Shown here in pieces: positions 11,157 to 22,245 of a DNA stretch of 64,000 nucleotides; position 1 is the stretch's first letter, and every line of letters begins with the position of its first letter. The stretch is from Beroe forskalii. Its lineage: Eukaryota; Ctenophora; Nuda; Beroida; Beroidae. The stretch spans positions 124,001 through 188,000 of the forward strand of contig WFMF01000126.1 of NCBI GenBank assembly GCA_011033025.1, written 5' to 3'. The notes under the pieces were generated by a model. The model did not search any database. It saw nothing but the letters and a program-made list of their open reading frames with translations, and was not told the origin of the DNA. The position numbers were made by a program, and so were the translations under genes.

Positions 11157-14100
11157 TTACGTAAACCTATTTTCTTGAGAAAGGGGCGGCTTGAGGGCTG
11201 CGAGGGTGTTGTCAAGCCGTTCCAGGTACTTGTTGATAGACTTGAGATGGGAGGACATCATCTCTATCTTGGTCATGTCCTTCTGGAGGCCGCCAGCTTT
11301 GGAGAGGAGCGAGTACACTGTCTTTACCGTCCTGAGAGCAGGGAAAAATGAGTATTTTACATGCCCTTGCATGGCAAATAGAGATGGACTTAACTGTCAA
11401 ATCCGAATGAGTAATTTGCACATGAGTAACTTATCACGAGTTTTTCGTTTTAGATGGCATATTCTTCGAAATATCAAACAAGCCCTGGAAGTATAAATGC
11501 CTTAATTCCTTCTCAGAACTTTTGAAAAATCCTCTTTCACTGTCATAACTCTCGTAATATCTATACTACCTGTCAAGAACTCAGGAATATCACGTTACGT
11601 CACTAACGGTGACAGTTCGAACTTCAGTTTGCGCGTCTGTTGTGTGCGCGTGACGTAAGTTTGCGCGGCGTTCAGACATGTTATTCATATGTCTGTAGAC
11701 TGCGCAAACTTGGGCCGCGCACGCCGCACACAAACGACGCGCAAACTCCATTTCAAACTGCCCGGCTGTTACTCACGTGTCAGTGGAGGCCGTGACATCG
11801 TCCACAGTGGCAGAGTGGATGTCTACGAATGAAGTGGTGTGCTGGGACATGGAGCTCATCTCCCCCTCCAGCCAGCCCACCATGCTGTTCAGATCCTTAG
11901 CCGAGCGCTCCACACGGAACGCCAGCTCTCGCATGATCTGGAGGAAGTACATATTATTACGAGATAACGGGCCGTGAGATGTCCGTTCCCCGATCTGGGG
12001 GCAGAATAGGTGGAGATATTGAAACATGGGGTTATGTATATTGCGGAATTTTAATAGTTTTACATATTGCAAAAGGAACCACCCATTCTAAGTAACGAAT
12101 CGCCGAATATGAATCAAGGGTGGACTAAGGACTTATCACTGTTTTTTTTATAACAGTCTACACAGGTAAGGTTCTAAACCGGTGTGTTGCGAAATATTGT
12201 CATGGTCAGTGGGAGGAGGACTATCGACAGATATTTTGTAGACAGAGATACAAAGAATTGCTGAATGATAAGATACATGATTTGATAGATTAGAATTATG
12301 GCACCTGCATCGTTACGCGTCGATCAAATGAACTGATCAAATGAAAATGGCACACAATCGCGCTTGCTTGCTTTTTGCGCGTATGTCTTCATAAAAGTGT
12401 ATTGTGTGCGTTTTTCATTTGATCAATCCATTTGATCGACGCGGAACGATGAAACCACCTATGAAACAAATGATCTCGAAATACCTATATTATATCATGT
12501 AAAGGATTCTTTGATACTTCGTATTCGGAGATAAAATCTGTTTCTTCAGCGACACAGATATATTCTTTCAACCCTGCGCGATTCCTGCCCTTACTTTAGT
12601 GTAATGGAAGTGTTTGCTCTTGTCAAGTACGTGAAAAGCATAATATAAGGAGAACACACCAACTGTCAGATATAGTTGGTGGGGACACGCGTCTAAAGTT
12701 AGACACACTCCTCATTTTCGGGAAGTGTCTTCTCGAATTTAAAATTTAATAACACTCGCAGCTCGCAAATGATATTGTCGTAATGATCGACCATGTATAT
12801 ATCAGAACAATAAGCATATATGCACTGCTCCAGTGCACCACATACCACATACTTGCAACTCTCGTAGTTACACCACATACATTGCACATGGTCCCTGAGC
12901 TGCTGTGAAGGGGGCGACTCACCCACCTTTGTAATATGTTAATTGCAAAAATTATATTTCAAAATTTGAAAAGGGATAATCACACGCCGAGCCGTTTGCA
13001 AATCTTATAATGCCGTCACAAAAGGGGTTCAAACTATCGCGGAGATCGATCAAATGAGCCCAGGCCAGGGCAGTAAGCCTCTCCGGGAAAGAAATAGAGG
13101 GTCGATCATACCCTCTTAGGACACAAATAGTGGGGCATACGTTCCAGAGAAAATAAGTGGTGAGGCTTCGTTTCTTTATAACGGTGTGGTTTATCACAGG
13201 TATGTGTTACTAAAGCAGCTGAGCTGTTTCATTGACATCATCCGTCGAGTGAAGAAGTGTAGAAACACCACTCATTTGGCTCAATTTTAGGATTGATTGA
13301 CGTGTATACGTGTTTTTACGGGACATGGGCAATCCATGGAAGAGCATTATGTGAAATTGAGAGGGCAAATACTTAATTGAGCTGAAAATTCAAGTCTAAT
13401 TTTTGTTCATCAGAAAAAAGAATGACAAAAACGTAACTTAGTTATTGTCAAATTTCTGAGCAATGGCAAGGCGGCTAGCGCTGGTGCTAACTTTATTGTC
13501 TGAGCTCAAACAAAGACACCGACAAGAAAAAAAGATTCAAAGACGAACAGATCATCTTGTCGTGTCTTATATTTTGAATATTTGAATTAGAACATTAAAA
13601 TATTTGGTGGAGAAATCTCACTGGTTGTGATAGTATTAAAATCTGACTAGATTCCCAACCAATCTTCCTCATCTCTTAAACATTAAACTTCAACTTTGTG
13701 GGATGTTACCCTGCCCTTGCTTGCGCGGCGCAACGTTCCTCATTTGGATATCACCATTGGGCCTTCGGCACCAATTCAGAAGAAAGGGACGGACATCGCC
13801 CGTCGAACCTCAACTCACCTCCTATACCCCATTCCAAATCTTATACACCCCACTTCAGCCTTCATCTACCCTACCCCTCTTCCAACCTCTTTGACACCTT
13901 GGGACAATATCTAACCTTTAGATTGACTAGATTAACCTGAAAAGCTGAGAGATGAGCTGGACTAACCTCAGGGTTCTTAAGCCCACAGCGCTTCCCGGAG
14001 GAAAGAACGCCGCATAACGCGAGTTAAGCACATGGGAATACACGACCCCCCTTAGGGAGGGGGGGGGAGGCCCCTTCTAGTTTTCAAAGGGGCCCTCTAT

Positions 14101-14552
14101 AAATATCTTATGGGGCCTTGGGCCCGACTAAGATTTTCGCAAAAGGAGTTTAAATTTAAGTTCAGCTAGTCAGAAATAAATTGTTCTTGAAATTCTCCTT
14201 TTTTAAAGTTAAATCAGTCAATAAAACATGATTTTAGTTGTAAATTTATGCAAAATAGTGAAAATTAGGGTTATGAAAAATGAAAATTTGTTAATGTAAA
14301 TTTTGGCCGCCCCTAGTTTTCACAAGGCCCCCCTCCCCCCCCCCCCTAGAAACAAATCTAGGGGTGCCTCTGCTCCCACAAGCTCGAAAAAGTGTTTAAT
14401 GGCATGGTTAAGCAAACCTGAGGGTTGACCGGTGGGATGTGCTGGGGGAGGGAGGTGTAGGAACTCTCTGTTTTCTTCTCCTTGTTGATCACATCTTCCT
14501 CCTCAATACTTGACAAAAACTTCAGCAAACTCTCCCTTCTAGAATCCATCAC
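11157..14552 (-). CDS. BORCS6-like subunit of the BORC lysosome-positioning complex
   Basis: Three minus-strand exons join in phase: 14552-14418, 11937-11777 and 11331-11157 (TAA), giving 156 residues. Donors are GTTTGC and GTGAGT; acceptors are CTCCAG and TCTCAG. The second and third exons code for two amphipathic helices: one with SAKDLNSMVGWLEGEM and HTTSFVDIHSATVDDV, then one with VYSLLSKAGGLQKDM and LKSINKYLERLDNTL. This pattern resembles the C-terminal helices of BORCS6 (lyspersin), which has a similar helix, an acidic valine-aspartate stretch, then a MY-x-L-x-x-x-x-x-x-L helix. BORC sits on lysosomes and recruits Arl8 for kinesin-driven movement. Human BORCS6 is much longer at the N-terminus. 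The first exon is lower confidence than the others, though its phase fits. It could be another small coiled-coil subunit of the BLOC/BORC type. Confidence 0.5.
11605..11770. repeat. imperfect palindrome (fold-back) next to a splice donor
   Basis: Two GC-rich arms of about 75-82 bases (11605-11679 and 11689-11770) are inverted copies around a 9-base centre. Both contain TTTGCGCG blocks and CAGACAT at the loop. The right arm ends one base before the GTGAGT donor (read on the minus strand) of the BORCS6-like middle exon. Confidence 0.8.
12073..14050. other. intron sequence with a small fold-back
   Basis: Lies in the long first intron of the BORCS6-like gene. At 12308-12451 two arms of about 52 bases are inverted copies; the outer ends read CATCGTTACGCGTCGATC and GATCGACGCGGAACGATG, and both arms contain ACACAAT/ATTGTGT. 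Target duplications are not clear. The rest, including a minus-strand frame at 13197-12952, shows no recognisable coding. Confidence 0.6.
14052..14349. mobile_element. TIR element with G-rich ends
   Basis: The left end reads TTAGGGAGGGGGGGGGAGG and the right end is the inverse (CCTCCCCC...CCTAG), each followed inward by a CTAGTTTTC block. The interior is about 200 bases, AT-rich and non-coding. It lies in the BORCS6-like intron, about 70 bases downstream of the first exon. G-run lengths are unreliable, so the target duplication cannot be assigned. Confidence 0.55.
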
Positions 14553-15268
14553 GTAGGTAGATTATATCAAGGGTTTCTGTACCGGGATTTCTGAGTTGAT
14601 TATATTCTGTAAGAAGTGTCCTGACTGAAGGTGTTGGCACACTGTTTCTCTGGAATCCTCAAGCAGTTCTGCTGACTTAAGATGGCTTTTAAATGGTAAA
14701 TGGTGTGTGCTTTTCTCTGATGAAGTGTCTGTTTGTCTTCTGATACCCGTCGTACTTCGTAAACTTTGCTGGTCACGCCATATCCTAATCGCTAGAAATA
14801 GTTCATGGTTACCTCAGAGAACTTGACCATTGAAGAATTTGATCATTGATCAGTGATAAGGTGTGATAATTTTACATTAAGCATCAAAAGAAAATGAAAA
14901 CGGCAATTTGTCTGTGAATTTCTAAGCACTAAGGCCTAATGAAAATCACAATCAATCAAATGACAAATACCTTAAAAAGATCTCAATTACCAGCCATCAT
15001 AAATTAATTAAAAATCCATCAAAACAATAAATAATTAAATCGTATATACCCTCATTTTATCTCAAAGGAATTCATAATAAATCCAATATAAAGGCTGACG
15101 ACTAATGAATACGAGCACTTGGAAATAAAAACAACACGGCTTTTACGACTGCAAAAGCTCCCATTTACCCACAAATCTTCAATAAATAGAAACTGATAAA
15201 GGGATATTCTTTAATCTTTCCATTAACTAAACCCCCTGATCACATCCTTAGACCTGAAAAGCCAGGTG
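14553..15268. other. intergenic between BORCS6-like gene and DPH5
   Basis: AT-rich sequence. It contains the 5' flank of the BORCS6-like gene and the 3' flank of DPH5, both on the minus strand. No exon, RNA gene or repeat family recognised. Confidence 0.5.
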
Positions 15269-18200
15269 CTATAAGACGGGGATATCACTTTTCTCCACAG
15301 CGAAGTGCCTGAGCATGTCCGCTTCTAGGGCGTGTAGTTTACCAACAATGCACAAGCTGTGGAGCGGCTCTCCGAAATCTTCTGACAGTAACCGCCTCAA
15401 CGTACCTTCGGGTTGGGATGTATAGAGGGATATTGAGGGTTTGTAGGGAGGTATTGAGGGTTTGTAGGGAGGTATTGAGGGTTTGTAGGGAGGTATTGAG
15501 GGTTTGTAGGGAGGTATTGAGGGTTTGTAGGGAGGTATTGAGGGTTTGTAGGGAGGTATTGAGGGTTTGTAGGGAGGTATTGAGGGTTTGTAGGGAGGTA
15601 TTGAGGGTTTGTAGGGAGGTATTGAGGGTTCGCAGATATAAAGGGAAGCGTCAAACGTTCAAAAACACAGTCCTTCAAAGTGTGAAATTGTTCCGTAATG
15701 GACTTGCTGTATCTAAGTAGTAACAAGGTAAAAACTAAGATTTATGTTTATTCATCGGGGGTGTAAGGTCGGGGGATATAATGTCGGGGGGGGTCCCTTA
15801 ACCAAACTATACTAATACCCTCCTGGTCACCTGATTTGATGGTCTGGTTGTCTGTCCCGAGTCTGGCTACCCCACACACAAAGTCACCTGATTTGATGGT
15901 CTGGTTGTCTGTCCCGAGTCTGGCTACCCCTACACACAGAGTCTCCTCACTCAAGACAGTCCGTTCCTCTTCCGTCCTATCAGGCAGGATTTCCAGTATT
16001 TGTGTTAGGGCAGTGTTAACTGACATGAACTGCGGTGGTTCGTACACCTTCCTTCCCTTCACCATCTCACTCCAGTCAATCTCCTTGACCTGTGATAATT
16101 ATAGTGTGCCAAGAGAAGGGAACCGAAACGTAGATTGGGAACAGTTCACGAATAAACGAAAATAGTGGCACACTTCGTTACGACAGAAGTTGGATTCTAT
16201 TATTGTTTCCACTGTCCATCCACCATTTTTGATAGAAATTCTATTTTCAGCTGAGTTCACTCGAATCAAAAGTTTTATCTATCACGGTGTATGAGTTAAT
16301 GGTACATGCCTAACGCAACCGAACGCAACTTAAATACTGCGCATCGATAAGAATTTTCCATTAAATGTGCCTTTGTTGACCAATTGGCCCGCTTCAAATA
16401 TCAGGGATTGTGCCATAATTTGGTAAATATCAAATAAACCGAGTTATCAGAATTCGGAATGAAATCATCAGGCAGACTTTAAAAAGGCCGGGTAGCTTTC
16501 ATTCGATCAATTTAGCTTTTCATAATATACACTGAAATCCACACACCCACAATCTGGAAGCGCCGTGTGCGCGTAATTTTCAGTTCCATAAAGATCGCGT
16601 GCTACACATAGTCGAACAAAAATGGCACAATATTATTTAATTTGATTGGCAAAAGTGGCTAGTTTCGGCTATCAGCGAAAGGAATAAAGTATAAACAAAC
16701 TTAAACAAAATAAACAAACTTAAACAAAATAAACAAACTTAAATGCTTCTTGTTTGTGAAACCATACAAACAGAAAGACTTGGTATTTTTCAGGGGACAG
16801 GTTTCTAAAAATGCTCGCTTTTGATTTTGCCACCTGGCCATTCCCCACTAATACTGGGTCACAACATCTAAAAGTTCCGTATTTGAAGGATCTGACAACG
16901 ACAACTGCAAGCGATAAAATTTTGGCGTCAATCGCATGAAAAACTTCCCACTGTAATTTAGGAAGACCAACAATTCAGCGCCACCTCTTATTTTCACGTT
17001 GCGTACTACAATGACAGCTAACAGGAAACCTACAATGTGGTAAACACCACGCAAAACGCCAAGATACTTTTCCCAATAACATTGCACCTAAATACATGGT
17101 ACAATTCTATAAGGTTTCACATCGCATAAAGAAACAAAGTAAACGTATCAACACACAATGTAACATGAATAGACATTTGGCATCCTATCAGTTATCACCC
17201 TAGGGATGACGCCATAACCACGGCACAAAATGATAAGTATTGATGAAATATTAGGGCGTTCGGAAATGATTGTCACTACAGGCATAAAATGACAAATATG
17301 ACCAAATATGTCAAAATTTCGACATATTCGAGTACAAGGGTCTCTACCAGACTGAATTGCAAATTTTCAGTGTTAAAGAAGATTTTTGAGTGGGTCATCT
17401 AGCTAGTTTTTTTTTTATCGCTTTCAGGTGCTCCGCTGTATGGCAAATTCTACATCTTCTAGGCCATGTTTTTATGGTCCGATTTCACTATTCAGGACAT
17501 ATTCAGGGCGTTCAGGTTCAAAACTAAAGAATAGGATGATTGGTTGACTTCCGGGGCAAATTTATGTACAATTTAACCGTGCATGATTGATAAAGATTGG
17601 AGCTAAATTTGGCAAGTTTAACAGTTCAGTAACCGATAATGCAGTACACATCTTGCACACACGTTTCTGAAGTTAAGACAATAACTCAAAATCTTAAAAA
17701 TGGTTGTCCCGTGTACGGAAGGGTCTGAACTAAAAGCCTAACACGATAACCGAACGTATCAAGTTATCTAAATGTTACATTTCTGGGCAATTGTCAGAGC
17801 AAAAGTTGTAATTGCCCTATCTGGAGCATATCTTTTTTGAGGTCAAAGCACCCCCTTAAGATTATTTCAACTCGACGAAAAACAGTTCATTTGTTCCAGT
17901 AAGCATCAACGTGTGCTGCAACACCCTCATTTTGATTATCTCGCACTTCCTGGGTCCGTTGATATCGTGTTTTCTTTGATTACGAAATTTGTGGTCAGTT
18001 TCGTACAGCGGAGCAAAAAAATTAGAAATTTGAATCCGCCGTAGAATGGGCTAAGAAAACTTAGTTATCGGTAAAACCCGATTATCTTAATCCAAAAATG
18101 TCTGAAAAAAACGAATATCGCATCAAAAAGTCACTTCCGGCAGCCGTTTCTCCAGGAAATTGCAAGTGACAATCTTTTCCGAACGCACTATTATGAGCGC

Positions 18201-18765
18201 TATAATAAAAAATGTACAGTAATAAAAACATAAAAAATTTATTAAAAAAGGACAAAATGCTCACCCGTATATCCAGCAGACACAGAACGTGCAGCCCATT
18301 CCGTAGGTTGGCGATTATCTTATCGACAAAACTGGTGGGTTTCCATCCTTCCTTCCACAAGCAAACACTGACGGTATCCCCGAAGTTATACAACTGTAGT
18401 CCCGTACTGGCGATAGCGTTCATAATGCTGGCGTTGTGTATGACCTTGTACGGAATGCCCTTTTCTACAGCCCGCAGTATCATGTCGGTGTGTGTGGTAG
18501 CACCGAGCGGGTCCCCCACTACGAGAAACGCAACGTTCCCTTCGACTGCGGGGTCTAGGATAAGGTGTGACTCTGATTCCACCATTTCCCTGTCCGCTAC
18601 CCTAATCTTCTTATCGTAATACTCCTCCAAGGAGCTGAGTTCCGAGTTAAGGAGCAGCGAGGTGTAAGCTTCAAGGAACACGGTGTCACAGCGCCGAACT
18701 GCTTCTAGTCCTTTGACAGTGATGTCAGTCACATCGCCCAGTCCGAGTCCTATCAGGTACAACAT
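15269..18765 (-). CDS. DPH5: diphthine methyl ester synthase DPH5
   Basis: Three minus-strand exons: 18765-18265, 16089-15831 and 15405-15269 (TAG). The start [20 protein letters not shown] is the classic N-terminus of this SAM-dependent tetrapyrrole-methylase-fold enzyme. Further family motifs are [26 protein letters not shown] with the glycine-rich SAM site, [36 protein letters not shown] and GEPLHSL. DPH5 methylates the modified histidine of elongation factor 2 in the diphthamide pathway, in the cytosol. Using the shorter end of exon 2 (15888) the protein is 279 residues, close to the human 285; using 15831 it is 298, because a 57-bp tandem duplication copied the last 19 codons together with the donor. 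Intron 1 carries a 935-bp TIR element, and a 21-bp minisatellite lies directly upstream of the last acceptor. Confidence 0.95.
15424..15632. repeat. 21-bp minisatellite at a DPH5 splice acceptor
   Basis: About ten near-identical copies of a 21-bp unit with GGGAGGTATTGAGGGTTTG on the plus strand. Read on the minus strand (the DPH5 sense) it is C/T/A-rich and ends about 20 bases before the acceptor of the last DPH5 exon at 15405, where it may serve as polypyrimidine tract. Frames across it on both strands are open only because 21 is a multiple of three. Confidence 0.95.
15831..15945 (-). repeat. 57-bp tandem duplication in DPH5 exon 2, with donor
   Basis: The codons for [15 protein letters not shown] followed by a GTGAC donor occur twice, 57 bases apart (exon ends at 15888 and 15831 on the minus strand). 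Both possible exon ends give the same phase into the last exon (SG|TLRRL). The copies differ by few bases, so the event is recent. Confidence 0.9.
17254..18188. mobile_element. 935-bp TIR element in DPH5 intron 1
   Basis: Left end GGGCGTTCGGAAATGATTG and right end (inverse) GTGCGTTCGGAAAAGATTG match over about 25 bases with two mismatches. The element is flanked on both sides by TATTA (17249-17253 and 18189-18193). The interior has no transposase frame, so it is non-autonomous. The GGGCGTT end and the TTA-containing flank are suggestive of PIF/Harbinger, but a 5-bp duplication does not match that group exactly. Confidence 0.75.
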
Positions 18766-19602
18766 GATGCTTCCTGTGTCATTTGGTAGTGATACTCATG
18801 TGCAGGTCACGTGTTACCCGAGAAATTGATTCATGATCTATGACTCTGTATCAAAAACTTGCATAGTACACTAGTACAGACATAGCACATACCAAAGTCC
18901 TAAAAGTTGAACAATAATCATAAAAGGGAGAGGCTTTCAGAAGTTTCTATGAACAATTCACAAAGTATTGGTCATTATTTACTTTATTCAGTGAAATAAT
19001 ACCAAATTAAATTCAATTAATAAGGAAACAGGTGCATACAGCATCGATTCATCGACCTCCAGCTGACCCCTTTTTCAAATCCCGACTTTCTGCAAAATGT
19101 TTTAACTCTCTAAGATCACCCCTTTTAAAACTTAGCGTTAAAAATTAAAAGATTCGTTCCATTTTCCTATTTCTGTTCGTTCCGTCGACGGGAACATAAA
19201 TTTCTGGTACGTACACATGAAATACATTTAATCAAGTGTTAGCACAGCATTCCTTTATTCCTCCATAATTATAATCCAATTATCATTGTGAACGTTATGT
19301 GGCACACAATAAGAAGTGATTAAGACATTTATCCAGAGTGTCCAGTCTTGCGCAAAGAATTTTCAAGCTTTTGTCAAAAAAAAACGTAGCCACCCGGCAC
19401 TGACTGGGGTACGAAAAGACATCAGCCAGAGGTCACTGTTTAATACCGTCATGCCACCGGCAAGCACAACGTAGATTAAAACAATAAAATAAATACAATT
19501 ACTAAAATAGAAACCAAAAGCTGAAACTCTAAAAGTCTGAACTACTGCCTCTGAAACTTAGGAGAAAACATCACAATTTGGATATATAATCCACATTGAA
19601 GA
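18766..19602. other. intergenic between DPH5 and PIGF
   Basis: AT-rich spacer holding the likely 5' flank of DPH5 and 3' flank of PIGF (both minus strand). A TTTATT, which reads AATAAA on the minus strand, is near 19254, about 350 bases past the PIGF stop. Nothing else recognised. Confidence 0.5.
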
Positions 19603-20559
19603 TCACCGTTTCACCGTGTACTGCACTACCCTAGACATTATCTGACCAATGGTAATCCCCCAAATAACGGGTACAGGCCACGAGTGCCAGGCTTGGTTCC
19701 AGTCCAGAAAGAGGGGGAACACCCCCAACCAGGAGAAAAGGAGCAGGACAAATAACTCACTCGGCATTGTTTCCTGTGGGTTCAGTGGGGTTAATATGCG
19801 CTCAGGATAAATAGGCAGTAGTAATGACGTCATTTACACTGTGCGCGCTTTCAAATTGTTGAAAATAACGACCTACTATTCGCGCGTAGGGTATACTTTC
19901 CATTGATTTCCACATCATCAAACAGTTGATAACATGTTTTTATGTTTATTGATAAAGAATAATAGATTAATGAAGTGAAAGTGAGCAGTTGATATGAAAG
20001 TAGTCAATTCATCACCTACTGTGTAAAATATTCTCGATCCTAATCAATTTTTCTTTAATAAACTGGGAACTCACCCTGTTTTTGTAGGTGTGGGGGGAGG
20101 TGTAGATGGAGAGCAACAGACTGACTGACATCAAGTCCTCCAACTTAGCATATGGTGCCCCCAAAAACACAACCAAGACACTGATCAGCACCAGACTCAA
20201 GCCTGCAATGCAGGGGAGTAATGCTTCAAAAAGGAGCACATTCAAACCTAATGATGCCACATTCGGTGGGGTTAAAACATCGCATTTACGATTTTCATCA
20301 ATCAAATAACTAAATAATATATAGTAGAATTGAGTTGATCTAGTTGGGAGATTAATTTTAAATGCTCGGGGATGTGAGTACCTGAAAAGACGAGGTATCT
20401 GGCAGTAAGTCTACCTCTGAGCTGAGTGAGGTGGAACCCACTAACAAGTGAGGCGAAGACGAGGTAGTCAGAGAACCCATGAGATAGGTGGGACTGGAGG
20501 TGGCTCGAAGCAAAGTAACTAACGCTGATAACTATGATATCTATCAGAGCTTCCATCAT
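19603..20559 (-). CDS. PIGF: PIG-F, subunit for GPI ethanolamine-phosphate transfer
   Basis: Three minus-strand exons, 20559-20382, 20247-20075 and 19773-19603, join in phase to about 173 residues. Nearly all of it is hydrophobic helices, as expected for an ER multipass protein. The last exon has the family signature SWLGVFPLFLDWNQAWHSWP, which corresponds to the conserved GAW-LGA-P-LDW-x-x-x-W-x-x-WP block of PIG-F, and the middle exon has VVFLGAPYAKLEDL, matching the conserved GAP region. PIG-F stabilises PIG-O and PIG-G, which add ethanolamine phosphate to GPI anchor precursors. Compared with human PIG-F (219 residues) about 30 residues are missing between the second and third exons, so a small exon may have been overlooked in the 300-base intron or lost. 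Confidence 0.85.
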
Positions 20560-22245
20560 AGCTATTCAAGGAGTCGTATTATCATGTTTTCATAATTTCA
20601 CATTTCATAATGATAAATAATTTGCATGTCAAGTTTAAGGCGTATCATTCAATATTTATCAGTCATAACTTGATACAATGATGCATTTAAGCTTATTAGG
20701 ATTAAAGCATAGTTCATGGTATTCAAATTATTCGACATTAATTTGTTTAACAAATGCATGTCAAATAATAATAGGTCACGTGACTCATATTATTGATATA
20801 TACCTAGGTATCAAGTAAAAAGTGAAATTTATCAAAAGCGAAATCACTTTTCTTTTTTGAACACTTAACTGAACACTTGAACATTGACTGTATGTGTGTG
20901 TAAAGATTTTAATAAGGGTACTTATAACGAGGAAAAATAATACAGTAATACATCGATCAGACAGGTTTGCAAAGATACTTTCATTCATAATAATATCGTT
21001 ACATCAAACATGATAAAACGGTCCATCTGGTACTGAAATAATTTAAAATTCGTCTTCAAAATATTATGTTCCCATAATCAACATTATTAATTCCACATTA
21101 TATCCACCCCAGTAGTGTCATTACAAACAAGAATTTTATTACTTCCATCATCATGATGCTCCTTCATTTTGTTTCTAAACAACTTTTTCAATTAAGATCA
21201 AACTAAAAACTGATAATACAACCATAATTCGATATTTAAAGTTTTAAACTTAATGAACCAAGCATTGAATTGATAATTCGTCAAATTGTCCAGAATTTGT
21301 ATAATATATATTGAAACTAGGATAGTCAATAAAATTATCAATATCCGTGACATTGATGCTAAAGTGTGGCGAGATTTAATAATTACAACTTAGCAACTTA
21401 GCCTGCGCTGCCAAAGAGCATTTAAAATTATACAAAAAGTAGAAAAACATGGTTATAACATGCTGTGCATTATTGTAATATTTGATGCTTGAATTTTCGC
21501 AATACTGTAAGTGTAAAAATATAAATCATAATGAAAATAACTGGGTGACTTGTTTTGAATTGTTCGCTATAAGTTCACTAATAAAGACATTAAAGAAAAA
21601 TTAATGAAAAGGCGATATATAAAGTGGATCATATAGAATATTAATAATATCATTGACCAGATGTAATGTTTAAACATATCATACAATACTGAGTATCAAC
21701 TAAATGTACAAGTATAAAGTACTGGAACAGCTGGTCGTAGATGGAGAGTTAACTTAGACAGGCCCATTCATCTCTAATGTAACATCATATTGTGTACACA
21801 CATTCACATTTTTTTCCTTTTATCTACTAGAAATAAATCATGCAGAAATGACCATAATTTTCAGAAATATTGATGGGTTTGTAATAAAATTAATTGAACT
21901 GCTGCAGATAGAGCTCCCAGTCACTGTGTATGAAATGGATAAGGGATCGTTCACATATTTTATGATCAGCTAGGGGGATGGAGGGGTTTCCAAATGATTA
22001 CGTTTTATGTTATTGTAACAGATAGGTACAACTACTGTGAAATAAAATCCGAAGGGGGGGGGGAGCAAAATCGGCCAAAAAATGTTGACCTACGAAATAT
22101 GTGAACGGTCCCTAATTTCTATACCAACAGAAAATATAGTTAATAACATGTCACCCATTATATTTTCCAGGTATAGTTTCACAGATTACAGATCTGAATA
22201 TTTGACGCAGTTTACATGCAAGTGTGCAAGGAATAGGTGGAATGC
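20560..22245. other. intergenic between PIGF and the kinase gene
   Basis: Very AT-rich. Several short frames, including a minus-strand one at 20988-20785, show no domain. Near 21935-22115 the phrase around GGGATCGTTCACATATTT and its rough inverse AAATATGTGAACGGTCCC suggest a small TIR element of about 180 bases, not confirmed. Confidence 0.45.

Noticed and set aside
15418-15726. 109-residue frame with TNPQYLP repeats, with a true exon nearby
   Set aside because: The repeats come from the 21-bp array in a DPH5 intron; the real coding part is the separate exon at 15269-15405.
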